From DSOS01 sp035286585 (GTDB lineage Bacteria; Chloroflexota; Anaerolineae; Anaerolineales; UBA4823), in the NCBI GenBank assembly GCA_035286585.1, contig DATEDC010000089.1:1-20709 (forward strand): a DNA stretch of 20,709 nucleotides, read 5' to 3'. Both the position numbers and the translations under genes were made by a program. This document shows, one piece after another, positions 1 through 6,312 of this stretch. Numbering within the stretch: the stretch's first letter is position 1; the number at the start of each line of letters is the position of its first letter. The notes beneath the pieces were generated by a model. That model made no database searches, was not told where the DNA came from, and saw only the letters and a list, made by a program, of their open reading frames with translations.

Positions 1-70
1 GCGAGCTCAGGCAGGTGCGCGTCGATCCCGGTTACATCGAAGAGCCAGCAGCTTCCAACCCCCGAATTTC

Positions 71-1126
71 GTGCCCATCACCAGCCAGGCTATCCGCGAG
101 TTTGCCGCGCTGCCCAACGTCACTCACGTAGTCATCCGTGACTGGATGATGGGCGAGGCGATCATGAGGTACGGGCGCCTGGAAGCCTGGGCAGGCTTTA
201 TGGGTGTGACTGGCGTCCAAGATATGAGTGAAATGGGTTACACCGCCCAGGCTGGCGACCTGATCCTGGAGCGCGGCAGCGCGATCATCGGTGTCAACGT
301 GCCGACGAACTTTTACGACCCCAAGTGGCGCCCGGGCCAGGAGCCGCCAGCGCCGCCGGAGCTCTTCGGGCAGACGCTCAAGGTGGTGCTGACCAAATAC
401 GACCAGGAGGGCAACCCGATCCGCAAGAGCGTTCAAGTCAAGATCAGGGGGATCATGACTGAAAACCGGGTCGAGGACTGGTCGCTGTTCGTGCCCCTGG
501 AAGACCTGGATGCCTGGAACCAGTGGTTCACCGGCAGGCGCCCCAACCGGGACAAGGACGGCTATCCCAGCGTGATCGTCCTGGTGGAAGAGGCTGATCA
601 AACCCTGGAGGTGGCAGATCAGATCAAGGCTATGGGTTTCAACGCCTACGCCCCTCAAGCCTCGGTGCAAGGGATCATCAACTTCTTCCTGGTGATCCAG
701 ATCATTTTCGGCGGCATTGGGGCGGTGTCTCTGCTGGTGGCGGCGATCGGGATCGCCAACACGATGGCGATGGCGATCCTGGAGCGCACGCGTGAGATCG
801 GCCTGATGAAGGCGGTGGGGGCCACCAACCGGGACGTGCTGACCATCTTCCTGGGCGAGGCGGCGGGGATCGGTTTCCTGGGCGGGTTGGGTGGGCTTCT
901 GCTGGGCTGGAGCGTGGGGCAGGTGATCAACGTGCTGGGGCTGGTGTATCTGGCGGGGCAGACCGGCCAGCCAGGCATGCCGCTCTCCTCGATCAGCGTG
1001 TACACCCCTCCGTGGCTGCTGGGCTTCGCCCTGCTGTTTGCCACGCTGATCGGGCTGCTATCCGGGGTCTACCCCGCCCTGCGGGCGGCGACGCTGATCC
1101 CGGTGAACGCGCTGAAGTATGAGTAG
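71..1126 (+). CDS. ABC transporter permease, MacB/FtsX type (5' end outside window)
   Basis: This is the C-terminal part of an FtsX/MacB-type ABC permease, which works with an ATPase subunit to couple ATP hydrolysis to export or to mechanical signalling across the membrane. The first ~200 residues are a hydrophilic extracytoplasmic (MacB_PCD-like) region. They are followed by the typical FtsX core: a helix around residues 200-235, the loop ILERTREIGLMKAVGAT, then two more hydrophobic segments and the closing YPALRAATLIPVNALKYE. The start given is a GTG with no good ribosome site; the gene really begins upstream. From position 3 the neighbouring frame reads VRVDPGYIEEP, which looks like the upstream part of the same protein, so a one-base frameshift in the C run at 59-63 is likely. 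No partner ATPase gene is visible. Confidence 0.85.
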   Translation: MPITSQAIREFAALPNVTHVVIRDWMMGEAIMRYGRLEAWAGFMGVTGVQDMSEMGYTAQAGDLILERGSAIIGVNVPTNFYDPKWRPGQEPPAPPELFGQTLKVVLTKYDQEGNPIRKSVQVKIRGIMTENRVEDWSLFVPLEDLDAWNQWFTGRRPNRDKDGYPSVIVLVEEADQTLEVADQIKAMGFNAYAPQASVQGIINFFLVIQIIFGGIGAVSLLVAAIGIANTMAMAILERTREIGLMKAVGATNRDVLTIFLGEAAGIGFLGGLGGLLLGWSVGQVINVLGLVYLAGQTGQPGMPLSSISVYTPPWLLGFALLFATLIGLLSGVYPALRAATLIPVNALKYE

Positions 1127-1129
1127 CCG

Positions 1130-1326
1130 ATTTTATACACCCGCACCACGCCGGAGATCAGCAGGGCGATCGAGTCCGGCTCGTCGCCTTCGGCGAACAC
1201 GTCCCTGCCCGCCGGGAGCCGCGCGAAATAAGCTGCCTGCCTGAACTCGCGGGCAAGCTGGGGGTCTGGGTTTTGCAATACCGGCAAGATGCGCCTGATG
1301 CGCTCGTAGTTGGCCTGATCCAGCAT
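1130..1326 (-). pseudogene. Truncated Crp/Fnr-type regulator (N-terminal remnant)
   Basis: Reading leftwards from ATG 1326-1324, the peptide begins MLDQANYERIRRILPVL and continues through FARLPAGRDVFAEGDEPDSI to LISGVVRVYKIG. This is the N-terminal half of a cyclic-nucleotide-binding-fold regulator of the Crp/Fnr family. Family members normally continue with a glycine-rich loop, the dimer helix and a C-terminal helix-turn-helix (about 220-230 residues). Here family-like sequence stops at about residue 66 and the frame runs into the antisense of the permease gene, ending at 1069. A GGAG site remains upstream of the ATG. It is best read as a deletion remnant whose 3' two-thirds were lost at the junction with the permease stop codon. 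A functional short protein is unlikely. Confidence 0.7.
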
Positions 1327-1472
1327 GAGGACTCCGGGTTATGCGTAATTTTATTTTGTTATGCCAGAATGAGGTATTATTAGAGCAGATAGGGAGCGGC
1401 GCAGGATAATGGGTATCGTCAATCTCTTATAAGTTAGGCGGGCCGTTGAACTTCACGCCAAAGGAGGCACAA

Positions 1473-1985
1473 ATGGAAGCCGAGGAGATCCGCCAGGCAT
1501 TGTCTTCCGTAGCCGAGCATTTCACCGCTCACCCCGAAGACGCCAAGTCGGAGGACAAGCCAGCTACTGCAACTCTTGAATCCGGTCTGAGGATCCGCGT
1601 TGAGGGCTTGGGCTCCTGGAGCGTCACTACCGATATGCCCGTTGCGCTCGGCGGCGAGGGCTCCGCCCCGTCCCCTGGCTGGCTTCGCCGCGCAGCTCAA
1701 GCGGCCTGCGAGGCCACGATGATAGCCATCCGCGCTGCTCAGGAGGGCATTGTGCTCGACCGCCTCCAGGTAACGGTCGGCTCTGTCTCCGATGACCGAG
1801 GTTTACTTGGTCTCGCCGATGCCCCCGCCGGCCCAACAGAGTCTTGGGCGCGCATCGAGGTAACCGCTAAGGAAGTCTCTCCAGAGAAGCTACAAGAGAT
1901 CATCAAATGGGCAGAGGCTCACTCGCCCGTCACCGACGCTCTTACTCGCCCGGTACCACACAAGCTTGAAATCGAGACGGGCTGA
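1473..1985 (+). CDS. OsmC-family peroxiredoxin-like protein
   Basis: The 170-residue protein fits the OsmC/Ohr fold, whose members reduce organic hydroperoxides in the cytoplasm through a pair of cysteines. The family's core helix is visible at about residues 60-92: GGEGSAPSPGWLRRAAQAAC, then EATMIAIRAAQEG, with the first cysteine at C79. The ATG at 1473 is chosen over the upstream TTG at 1446 because AAGGAGG lies at 1461-1467 with a 5-base spacer. Where the second redox cysteine of OsmC (usually in a CPV motif) is expected, the sequence has HSPVTDAL, with serine at residue 151. Either the resolving cysteine was lost or this belongs to a one-cysteine OsmC-like subfamily. The gene appears monocistronic, flanked by the Crp remnant and by repeats. 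Confidence 0.85.
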   Translation: MEAEEIRQALSSVAEHFTAHPEDAKSEDKPATATLESGLRIRVEGLGSWSVTTDMPVALGGEGSAPSPGWLRRAAQAACEATMIAIRAAQEGIVLDRLQVTVGSVSDDRGLLGLADAPAGPTESWARIEVTAKEVSPEKLQEIIKWAEAHSPVTDALTRPVPHKLEIETG

Positions 1986-2058
1986 TTCCTCGGTACGCCT
2001 GACAACTCGCTGGAGGCGACCCGCCCTGCGGCTGTCGATTGACGCTTGGATTGCCAAT

Positions 2059-2149
2059 GGGTAGGGTGTGTTCGCTCTTTGAACGCACCATCTCCAACCA
2101 GATGGCAGCGGGTAGGGTGCGTTCGCTCTCTGAACGCACCATCTCCAAC
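2059..2149 (+). repeat. Two 51-base-spaced copies of a palindromic dispersed repeat
   Basis: Two tandem copies start at 2059 and 2110. Each reads GGGTAGGGTGYGTTCGCTCT and continues with a gap-separated GAACGCACC arm followed by ATCTCCAAC. In the second copy GGTGCGTTC and GAACGCACC form a perfect 9-bp stem around a 7-base loop; the first copy has one G-T wobble. They lie in the gap after the OsmC gene, where they may also act as a transcript end structure. The type resembles the short palindromic repeats that recur between genes in many bacterial genomes (from memory). The open reading frame that spans them is not a gene. Confidence 0.8.
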
Positions 2150-2212
2150 AGGATGGCAGCGGTGGAGGAAGGATTGAACGGGATGAGCCTCAGGAGCAGT
2201 CGGCGGGAGGAT

Positions 2213-2230
2213 GGTGTGTCATAACGCACC
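2213..2230 (+). repeat. Degenerate copy of the same palindromic repeat
   Basis: GGTGTGT and ACGCACC pair over 7 bp (one G-T wobble) around the loop CATA. This is a shortened relative of the repeat at 2059-2149, lying just upstream of the promoter of the reductase gene. Confidence 0.5.
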
Positions 2231-2240
2231 CAACATTCTA

Positions 2241-2269
2241 TTGCAACTAAAATCAGAGGCTTGTATAAT
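2241..2269 (+). promoter_or_regulatory. Sigma70-type promoter of the RibD/DHFR-fold gene
   Basis: TTGCAA at 2241-2246 and TATAAT at 2264-2269 are separated by exactly 17 bases. The expected transcription start (about 7 bases after the -10 box) coincides with the ATG at 2276, so the message would be leaderless. Confidence 0.75.
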
Positions 2270-2275
2270 ACCAGC

Positions 2276-2869
2276 ATGAGAAAATTAGTGGTTTTAGCAT
2301 TTGTATCATTGGATGGCGTTATGCAAGCTCCCGGGGGCAAAGGTGAAGACCCTTCAGGCGGCTTTAACCTTGAAGGATGGACGGTGCCCTACTTCGACGA
2401 AGCGATGGGCGATGAAATGACGAAACAAATGAGTCAGCCTTTCGATTTACTGCTGGGCAGAAAGACTTATGAAATATTTGCCTCCTATTGGCCCCTCCAA
2501 AGTAGTGATGATCCGATTAATAAAGCCAAAAAATATGTGGTCTCGAATGAAGCAATTAAAACGGAGTGGGAAGAGATGATTCAAATAAGTGGCGATGTGG
2601 TTGCGGAAATAGAGAAGTTAAAGCAGCAAGATGGCCCGATGCTGCAGGTACATGGCAGCACTAATCTTATCCAGACTTTATTGGCAAATGACTTAGTCGA
2701 CGAGCTATGGTTAAAGGTATTCCCAGTTACGCTTGGTAAGGGCAAACGATTATTTGGCGAGGGAACGATACCCGCAGCCTTCAAACTAACGGAATCAAAG
2801 GCATTATCGAGCGGCGCGATTATTGCTTCTTACAAAAGGGGCGGCGAAGTCGAGCTTGGCTCTTTTTGA
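2276..2869 (+). CDS. Dihydrofolate reductase-fold (RibD C-terminal-like) family protein
   Basis: The 197-residue protein has the pattern of YyaP/YwjB-like reductases: the opening strand MRKLVVLAFVSLDGVMQAPG, then FDLLLGRKTYEIFASYWP (about residues 57-75), then a GPMLQVHGSTNLIQTLL segment that resembles the NADPH-binding glycine loop, and LVDELWLKVFPVTLGKGKRLF. Family members are NAD(P)H-dependent reductases related to riboflavin-pathway RibD and to DHFR; the substrate of this subfamily is generally unknown. The ATG at 2276 is preceded by CCAGC and lacks a Shine-Dalgarno site, and the -10 box ends only 6 bases before it, which points to leaderless translation. The gene is visibly more A+T-rich than its neighbours, consistent with acquisition by transfer. 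It stands alone between repeat elements. Confidence 0.87.
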   Translation: MRKLVVLAFVSLDGVMQAPGGKGEDPSGGFNLEGWTVPYFDEAMGDEMTKQMSQPFDLLLGRKTYEIFASYWPLQSSDDPINKAKKYVVSNEAIKTEWEEMIQISGDVVAEIEKLKQQDGPMLQVHGSTNLIQTLLANDLVDELWLKVFPVTLGKGKRLFGEGTIPAAFKLTESKALSSGAIIASYKRGGEVELGSF

Positions 2870-2958
2870 CCAGAGTTCTCCCATCCCCATCAACTAACAA
2901 AAGAGCATGCGGAGAAATGGAACGAACTATTATATCTACTCACGCAGGACGGCGGAGC

Positions 2959-2997
2959 GGGTAGATGCGTTCGCTCTTTGAACGCACCATCTTCAAC
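2959..2997 (+). repeat. Third copy of the GGTGCGTTC/GAACGCACC repeat
   Basis: The segment reads GGGTAGATGCGTTCGCTCTT and then TGAACGCACCATCTTCAAC, near-identical to the copies at 2059 and 2110. One stem position is mismatched. Together with those copies it flanks the reductase gene. Confidence 0.7.
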
Positions 2998-3000
2998 TTT

Positions 3001-3043
3001 GCGTCTCGGCTTCTCTGCGACTTGGCGTTAAGTTCTTCCTTCC
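3001..3043 (+). repeat. Dispersed repeat, GCGTCTC...GCGTTAAGT type
   Basis: GCGTCTCGGCTTCTCTGCGA followed by CTTGGCGTTAAGTTCTTCC is a diverged copy of the segment at 6844-6885. It directly follows the palindromic repeat. Sequences of this general type recur between genes in many bacteria (from memory). Confidence 0.55.
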
Positions 3044-3099
3044 TCTGTAAATATTACCCTGTACCTTGAGCGATTGGCAAATAGAATATTAACATCTCA

Positions 3100-3849
3100 A
3101 TGTCCCAAAACAAGCTCATCAATCTCCTGGAATCCCTCGCCCGCGAAACCCCCCACTTCCCACCGACCATCCTCTACAATGAAGGCTGGCTGCTGCGCAT
3201 CATCCTGGAATGGTTTGCAACCCATCACATCAAAGGCCACCCGCTCACCATGCTCGAAGGCTCATCCTGGTTTTCCGAAGCCCTCCTGCCCTCAGCTTTT
3301 CTTGCCAGATATAAAGGCGATCCATTAGCTGAGGCATCCACGCATGTAGATGGGGTGATCGGTCACTTCTCCATCGGGAAAACGGGGAAAGCAGATTTAT
3401 CCCTTCAACCAGACGCCAGGCAATTTGTCGTCCTCGAAGCCAAGCTATTCAGCGGTTTGGCTTCTAAGGTAAAGAATGCCAGCTATTTCGACCAGGCTGC
3501 CCGCAGTGTTGCCTGTATGGCTGAGGTCCTGTGCCGGGCAAACAGAGAGCCAGCAAGACTGGACAGGCTTGGATTTTATCTGCTCGCTCCGGCATCCCAG
3601 ATGAGTAAGCATGTGTTCACCAGGTTTTTAAGCAAGGACTCTATAAACGATAAAGTCGAGCAGCGGGTGGGAGAATACCAGGGGGACAAAGGTCAATGGT
3701 TCTCGGAGTGGTTTCAGCCCACCTTGAAACAAATGGAAATACAAACTATCCGTTGGGAAGAGCTCATTCAAGCGATCAAGAAAAATGATCAAGAGGCAGG
3801 TGAGGCGATCGAGAGTTTCTGTCAGAGGTGCGTTAAATACAATCTCTAG
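3100..3849 (+). CDS. Hypothetical protein with PD-(D/E)XK nuclease-like residues
   Basis: I do not recognise the 249-residue family by name. Visible features suggest a PD-(D/E)XK nuclease-type fold: a glutamate in the first helix (E28 in LYNEGWLLRII), D99 in GKADLSL, then the strand FVVLEAK with E113-x-K115, and a following helix YFDQAARSVACMAEVL with Q132. The spacing D-x13-E-x-K and the downstream Q are typical of that superfamily. There is no signal peptide, membrane segment or DNA-binding domain, and no methylase or restriction partner lies nearby. The ATG at 3100 is preceded by an A+T-rich stretch without a clear Shine-Dalgarno site. It could be a lone repair or defence nuclease or a structural relative without activity. 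Confidence 0.7.
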   Translation: MSQNKLINLLESLARETPHFPPTILYNEGWLLRIILEWFATHHIKGHPLTMLEGSSWFSEALLPSAFLARYKGDPLAEASTHVDGVIGHFSIGKTGKADLSLQPDARQFVVLEAKLFSGLASKVKNASYFDQAARSVACMAEVLCRANREPARLDRLGFYLLAPASQMSKHVFTRFLSKDSINDKVEQRVGEYQGDKGQWFSEWFQPTLKQMEIQTIRWEELIQAIKKNDQEAGEAIESFCQRCVKYNL

Positions 3850-3876
3850 GGTAAAATCAGACCACCTTCTCGGATT

Positions 3877-3973
3877 AGACCTGACGGGTTTTCATGGGGC
3901 GGTTGCCGGCAAGACCACCTGGCTTCCTGTAAAAGATTACCGGAGCAGATTCTTGTGGAAACCCGTCAGGTCT
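3877..3973 (+). repeat. 97-base element with perfect 15-bp terminal inverted repeats
   Basis: AGACCTGACGGGTTT at 3877-3891 is the exact reverse complement of AAACCCGTCAGGTCT at 3959-3973. The 67 bases between contain no gene. The right end plus flank (3940-3983) recurs at 6789-6832 with few differences. It behaves like a non-autonomous MITE-like or REP-like element, lying just downstream of the nuclease-like gene and downstream of the convergent alarmone synthetase. Confidence 0.7.
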
Positions 3974-4056
3974 GCCCATTTCCGACCCAACGCACGAAAT
4001 CACCCGCCACTCCTCGCGGTCAGGCGCATCGAATCGTCGGGCTAACTCATGCGTGG

Positions 4057-4773
4057 CTAATCGTTTCTAAAGTCCTCAAGCTCTTTCACCTCTGCCTGCT
4101 TTTGCAGTATGTCTCGCACAGCCAAGGCTGACGTGTCTTCGGCGGCCAGCCGGCGGGCAATATCCGCAATGGCTGTCTCGTAATCTGCTTGAAAATCACT
4201 CGGAATTTTGAGGTGCACGTCGTGCGTGAATTCCGCCCAGGCGTCTTGAAGCTTCGTTCGAATCTGGATTTCGCAGATCATTCTATCCTCGACGACTGTG
4301 CGCTGCTCTCCGTAAGTCTTCACACGATCATAGGATACATCTGCCAGAAGGTGTATCGCCCGGTATCCGGTGCGCTTCGGATCTCGGATGTAGTCTTCCA
4401 GAGACCGCGGCTTGATGCGGAACTGCCTGGTAGCCTGGATGTAGTCGAGCATCCCGTAGCAATCATCCACAAACCAGCAAATCACTCTGGCGCCAACCAG
4501 GTCGGTGATAACTTCGGTCGGATAGCCAAACATGGGCCAGTCAGTCTTCTCCAGTTTCCTGAGAAAACTCGTCAATGACTTGACCCTGGAGTGCACGTCG
4601 ACAGCTTCACGAGGGAGCCTGTTTTCTGCTGTATATGCCGAAGCCAGTCCACCTAGCCTGATTTTGAGAACCTGGCATATCGATTCCAATTCGTCGCCGT
4701 AGTGATCGAAGAACCTGATGGCTCTTTCGGTCAGGAAGTCTATCTGTTCCTTTCGGGTTCGGGGCTTGACCAT
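4057..4773 (-). CDS. Small alarmone synthetase (RelA/SpoT synthetase domain)
   Basis: The 238-residue protein carries only the (p)ppGpp-synthetase domain and no HD hydrolase, TGS or ACT domain, as in stand-alone small alarmone synthetases that transfer pyrophosphate from ATP to GDP/GTP. Motifs in order: SRVKSLTSFLRKL (63-73, nucleotide-binding Arg/Lys), ITDLVGARVICWFVDD (89-104, metal-site D91), DYIRDPKRTGYRAIH (127-141, guanine-stacking Y137) and CEIQIRTKLQDAWAEFTHD (167-185, E168). All key residues appear present. The ATG at 4773 has only a weak GAGTGAG upstream. A small charged helix protein is encoded 104 bases upstream on the same strand. Some members of this family are toxins (toxSAS) paired with small antitoxins; that is possible here but not shown. 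Confidence 0.87.
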   Translation of the reverse strand: MVKPRTRKEQIDFLTERAIRFFDHYGDELESICQVLKIRLGGLASAYTAENRLPREAVDVHSRVKSLTSFLRKLEKTDWPMFGYPTEVITDLVGARVICWFVDDCYGMLDYIQATRQFRIKPRSLEDYIRDPKRTGYRAIHLLADVSYDRVKTYGEQRTVVEDRMICEIQIRTKLQDAWAEFTHDVHLKIPSDFQADYETAIADIARRLAAEDTSALAVRDILQKQAEVKELEDFRND

Positions 4774-4877
4774 ATCTCACTCTCGCCAGTTTTTTTCTGC
4801 CCAACGAGAGTTTTGGCTGACGAGCGCTTTGGCTCTACTGGCCTGGCGGCAGTGTAATTTCAGCTCGAGTTATTCTT

Positions 4878-5093
4878 CTACCCCTGCTCCTGTTGACGCT
4901 TTTTTCTTTCTTGTTCCCGTTGCAGATCCTGTTGCTCCTGCTCCTGTCTGCGCAGCTTTCGGGCCTCTTCCTGTTGTTTCTCTAACTTACTTCGTTCCGC
5001 TTGCTGCACTTTTCGTTTCTGTTCCTGTTGCTGCTCCAATTCCTGCCGTTCTTGTTTCCGCTGCTCAAGTTCCTCTTGCTGTTTCTTGCTCAT
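4878..5093 (-). CDS. Small K/R/E/Q-rich helical protein
   Basis: This 71-residue ORF is composed almost wholly of Lys, Arg, Glu and Gln (for example KKQQEELEQRKQERQELEQ), with about five leucines, two alanines and one valine and no proline; its only glycine is the last residue. Such composition predicts one continuous charged helix or coiled coil and no globular core. The ATG at 5093 is preferred over the upstream GTG at 5114 because AAAGGAAA lies about 8 bases before it. It is followed after 104 bases by the alarmone synthetase gene on the same strand, so the two may be co-transcribed. No family is recognised. A chance low-complexity ORF cannot be excluded, although the good ribosome site argues for a real gene. 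Confidence 0.55.
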   Translation of the reverse strand: MSKKQQEELEQRKQERQELEQQQEQKRKVQQAERSKLEKQQEEARKLRRQEQEQQDLQREQERKKRQQEQG

Positions 5094-5225
5094 CTCATTT
5101 TCCTTTTTAAACACATGAGTTATCTACAATCCACACAGGCGCTCAGACTGGGTTAGATGCCCGGCCATCTTTCTTCAATTCTCTTATATTGTTATCTAAG
5201 CATCATATGCCGGGATATATTTTCA

Positions 5226-5245
5226 CTGACCAACGGGTTGGTCAG
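5226..5245. promoter_or_regulatory. 20-base palindrome, operator-like or small-RNA hairpin
   Basis: CTGACCAAC-GG-GTTGGTCAG has perfect 9-bp arms around two bases. That geometry is common for homodimeric repressor operators (TetR type), but no such regulator gene is in the window. An A+T-rich TATATT at 5216-5221 lies just upstream, so it could instead be the first hairpin of a short plus-strand RNA. Confidence 0.45.
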
Positions 5246-5308
5246 CAAAATTCTCCATGTAACACCTCAGCTATGGTACATTATACAAGAGAATATTGTG
5301 CATCATAT

Positions 5309-5331
5309 CGAGGTTCACGCCTCGGTTTTTT
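5309..5331 (+). terminator. Putative intrinsic terminator, plus strand
   Basis: CGAGG (5309-5313) pairs with CCTCG (5320-5324) around TTCACG and is followed by G and six T. There is no plus-strand gene upstream, so it may end a short non-coding transcript. Confidence 0.4.
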
Positions 5332-5393
5332 GTGTAAATTGGGTCAACCCCAGAGGGATAAGTCGGGTGTGTCCTTCCTGATGACCTCATAAC

Positions 5394-5424
5394 AAAAGCA
5401 GGCAGCGATCTGCCGCCTGCTTTT
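5394..5424 (-). terminator. Intrinsic terminator of the small membrane protein gene
   Basis: AAAAGCAGGC and GCCTGCTTTT are perfect 10-bp arms around an 11-base loop. On the minus strand the hairpin is followed by TTTTGTT. It lies 24 bases beyond the stop codon at 5448. An alternative inner pairing GGCAG/CTGCC exists. Confidence 0.7.
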
Positions 5425-5447
5425 GCATCTTGGATAGTTAATGAAGA

Positions 5448-5771
5448 TTAACTTCGGGCGGTCTGGAACAGCTCTTTTAATGCGACCACGACCGTCGCAC
5501 CCGCGACGAAGGCCACCACAAACGGCAGGACTAATGAAAAAGCCGTCCCCACGATGGGTATAGCATTTAGCGCCGTTGCGGAAAGAGTTAACGCAATCGC
5601 AGCCAACAAAAAGCCCCGCGTATCTTCGGCGGTGATATTGAGATAGCCAACAATCACACCCAGGACCGCCAGCACCCAGATCGCCCAGGCGGGTTGAAAG
5701 AAAAGCCCGGCGAGCACGGCAACAACCAGGCCAATGATAAAGGACCATTTGCCAATCATTACGGTATTCAT
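5448..5771 (-). CDS. Small integral membrane protein, three hydrophobic helices
   Basis: The 107-residue protein has three membrane segments, around residues 8-30 (WSFIIGLVVAVLAGLFF), 34-52 and a longer hydrophobic stretch at about 60-100, ending with VVALKELFQTARS. The short motif VGYLNITAEDTRGFLLAAIAL between helices two and three resembles small uncharacterised membrane proteins of bacteria and archaea (from memory); no function is known. The ATG at 5771 is chosen because AAGGAGA lies about 7 bases upstream; the longer frame to 5858 adds a hydrophilic, unlikely leader. It is a single-gene unit with its own intrinsic terminator. Confidence 0.75.
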   Translation of the reverse strand: MNTVMIGKWSFIIGLVVAVLAGLFFQPAWAIWVLAVLGVIVGYLNITAEDTRGFLLAAIALTLSATALNAIPIVGTAFSLVLPFVVAFVAGATVVVALKELFQTARS

Positions 5772-5969
5772 TTTTGTCTCCTTCCATTCGAACATAGCAG
5801 GCGAATATTGGTACACACCGCCATAAGGACGTTGATGTGTTTCACTATGATAAAACACCTACCCGGCAAATTAGTTGCGGGTTTATCTCAACTTTTGGCG
5901 ATGCTGAAGCCGAAAATTACACCGGGTTACAGATAAATCTTTTCATGGAAGGGCTTAGCGCATACCTAT

Positions 5970-6001
5970 ATGTATAAAGTAATGTATAATTGGAGTGGAG
6001 G
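5970..6001 (+). promoter_or_regulatory. VapBC-1 promoter with direct repeats
   Basis: TATAAT at 5985-5990 is the -10 candidate; the -35 region is poor. ATGTATAA occurs twice, at 5970-5977 and 5982-5989, one helical turn apart, as expected for sites bound by a ribbon-helix-helix antitoxin. The ribosome site GGAGG (5997-6001) lies at the predicted RNA 5' end. Confidence 0.5.
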
Positions 6002-6006
6002 TGTCT

Positions 6007-6309
6007 ATGACTACCCAAATGGTGCGCAAACAAATCTACATCCAAAAGCGCCAGGACGCTTTGCTCAAGCGGCTTTCGCAAGCGCGCGGGATGAGCGAGG
6101 CGGAGATCATCCGCCAGGCCATCGACCGCGAGCTGGCCGGAGTCCCTGCGCAGCCTATCGCAGCCGATCGCTCTGCCTGGCAGGAGCTGGTTGCCTTCCT
6201 GGAGGCGCGCCAGCGGGCTGCGTTGGGCCGCCAACCCTACCGCTGGAACCGAGAGGAAATCTACGCCGAGCGGGAGAGCCGCTGGCTGCGCGACCAGGAG
6301 CAGGATTAA
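6007..6309 (+). CDS. vapB: Ribbon-helix-helix antitoxin, VapB-like (module 1)
   Basis: The 100-residue protein has an N-terminal CopG/ribbon-helix-helix pattern: the strand VRKQIYIQKRQDALLKRLS followed by RGMSEAEIIRQAIDREL (about residues 6-47). Its C-terminal half is charged and tryptophan-containing (YRWNREEIYAERESRW), typical of the part that wraps around a PIN toxin. The ATG at 6007 follows GGAGG with a 5-base spacer, so it is preferred over the GTG at 5995. The stop codon is 3 bases before the PIN-domain gene, so the two form one operon. The DNA-binding half probably represses the operon through the upstream direct repeats. Confidence 0.82.
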   Translation: MTTQMVRKQIYIQKRQDALLKRLSQARGMSEAEIIRQAIDRELAGVPAQPIAADRSAWQELVAFLEARQRAALGRQPYRWNREEIYAERESRWLRDQEQD

Positions 6310-6312
6310 CGC

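Larger units (their letters stand above)
5094..5447. other. Gene-free region with palindrome and hairpins
   Basis: No convincing coding frame lies between the small helical protein and the membrane protein. The region holds a 20-base near-perfect palindrome (5226-5245), a terminator-like hairpin with six T (5309-5331) and the terminator of the minus-strand membrane protein (5394-5424). The two ORFs of 67 and 74 residues here have no family-like sequence or ribosome site. Confidence 0.6.

Noticed and set aside
2059..2149. Possible CRISPR-like array
   Set aside because: There are only two adjacent units, with the whole 51-base period conserved and no variable spacers; the units are palindromic dispersed repeats.
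2039..2224. 61-residue ORF over the tandem repeats
   Set aside because: It is built from the palindromic repeat units themselves.
3785..4045. 86-residue ORF after the nuclease-like gene
   Set aside because: It crosses the inverted-repeat element, overlaps the nuclease-like gene and has no ribosome site.
4718..5110. 130-residue hydrophobic plus-strand ORF
   Set aside because: Its Val/Pro/Ala-rich sequence is the antisense of the Gln/Glu/Lys-rich helix gene and has no ribosome site.
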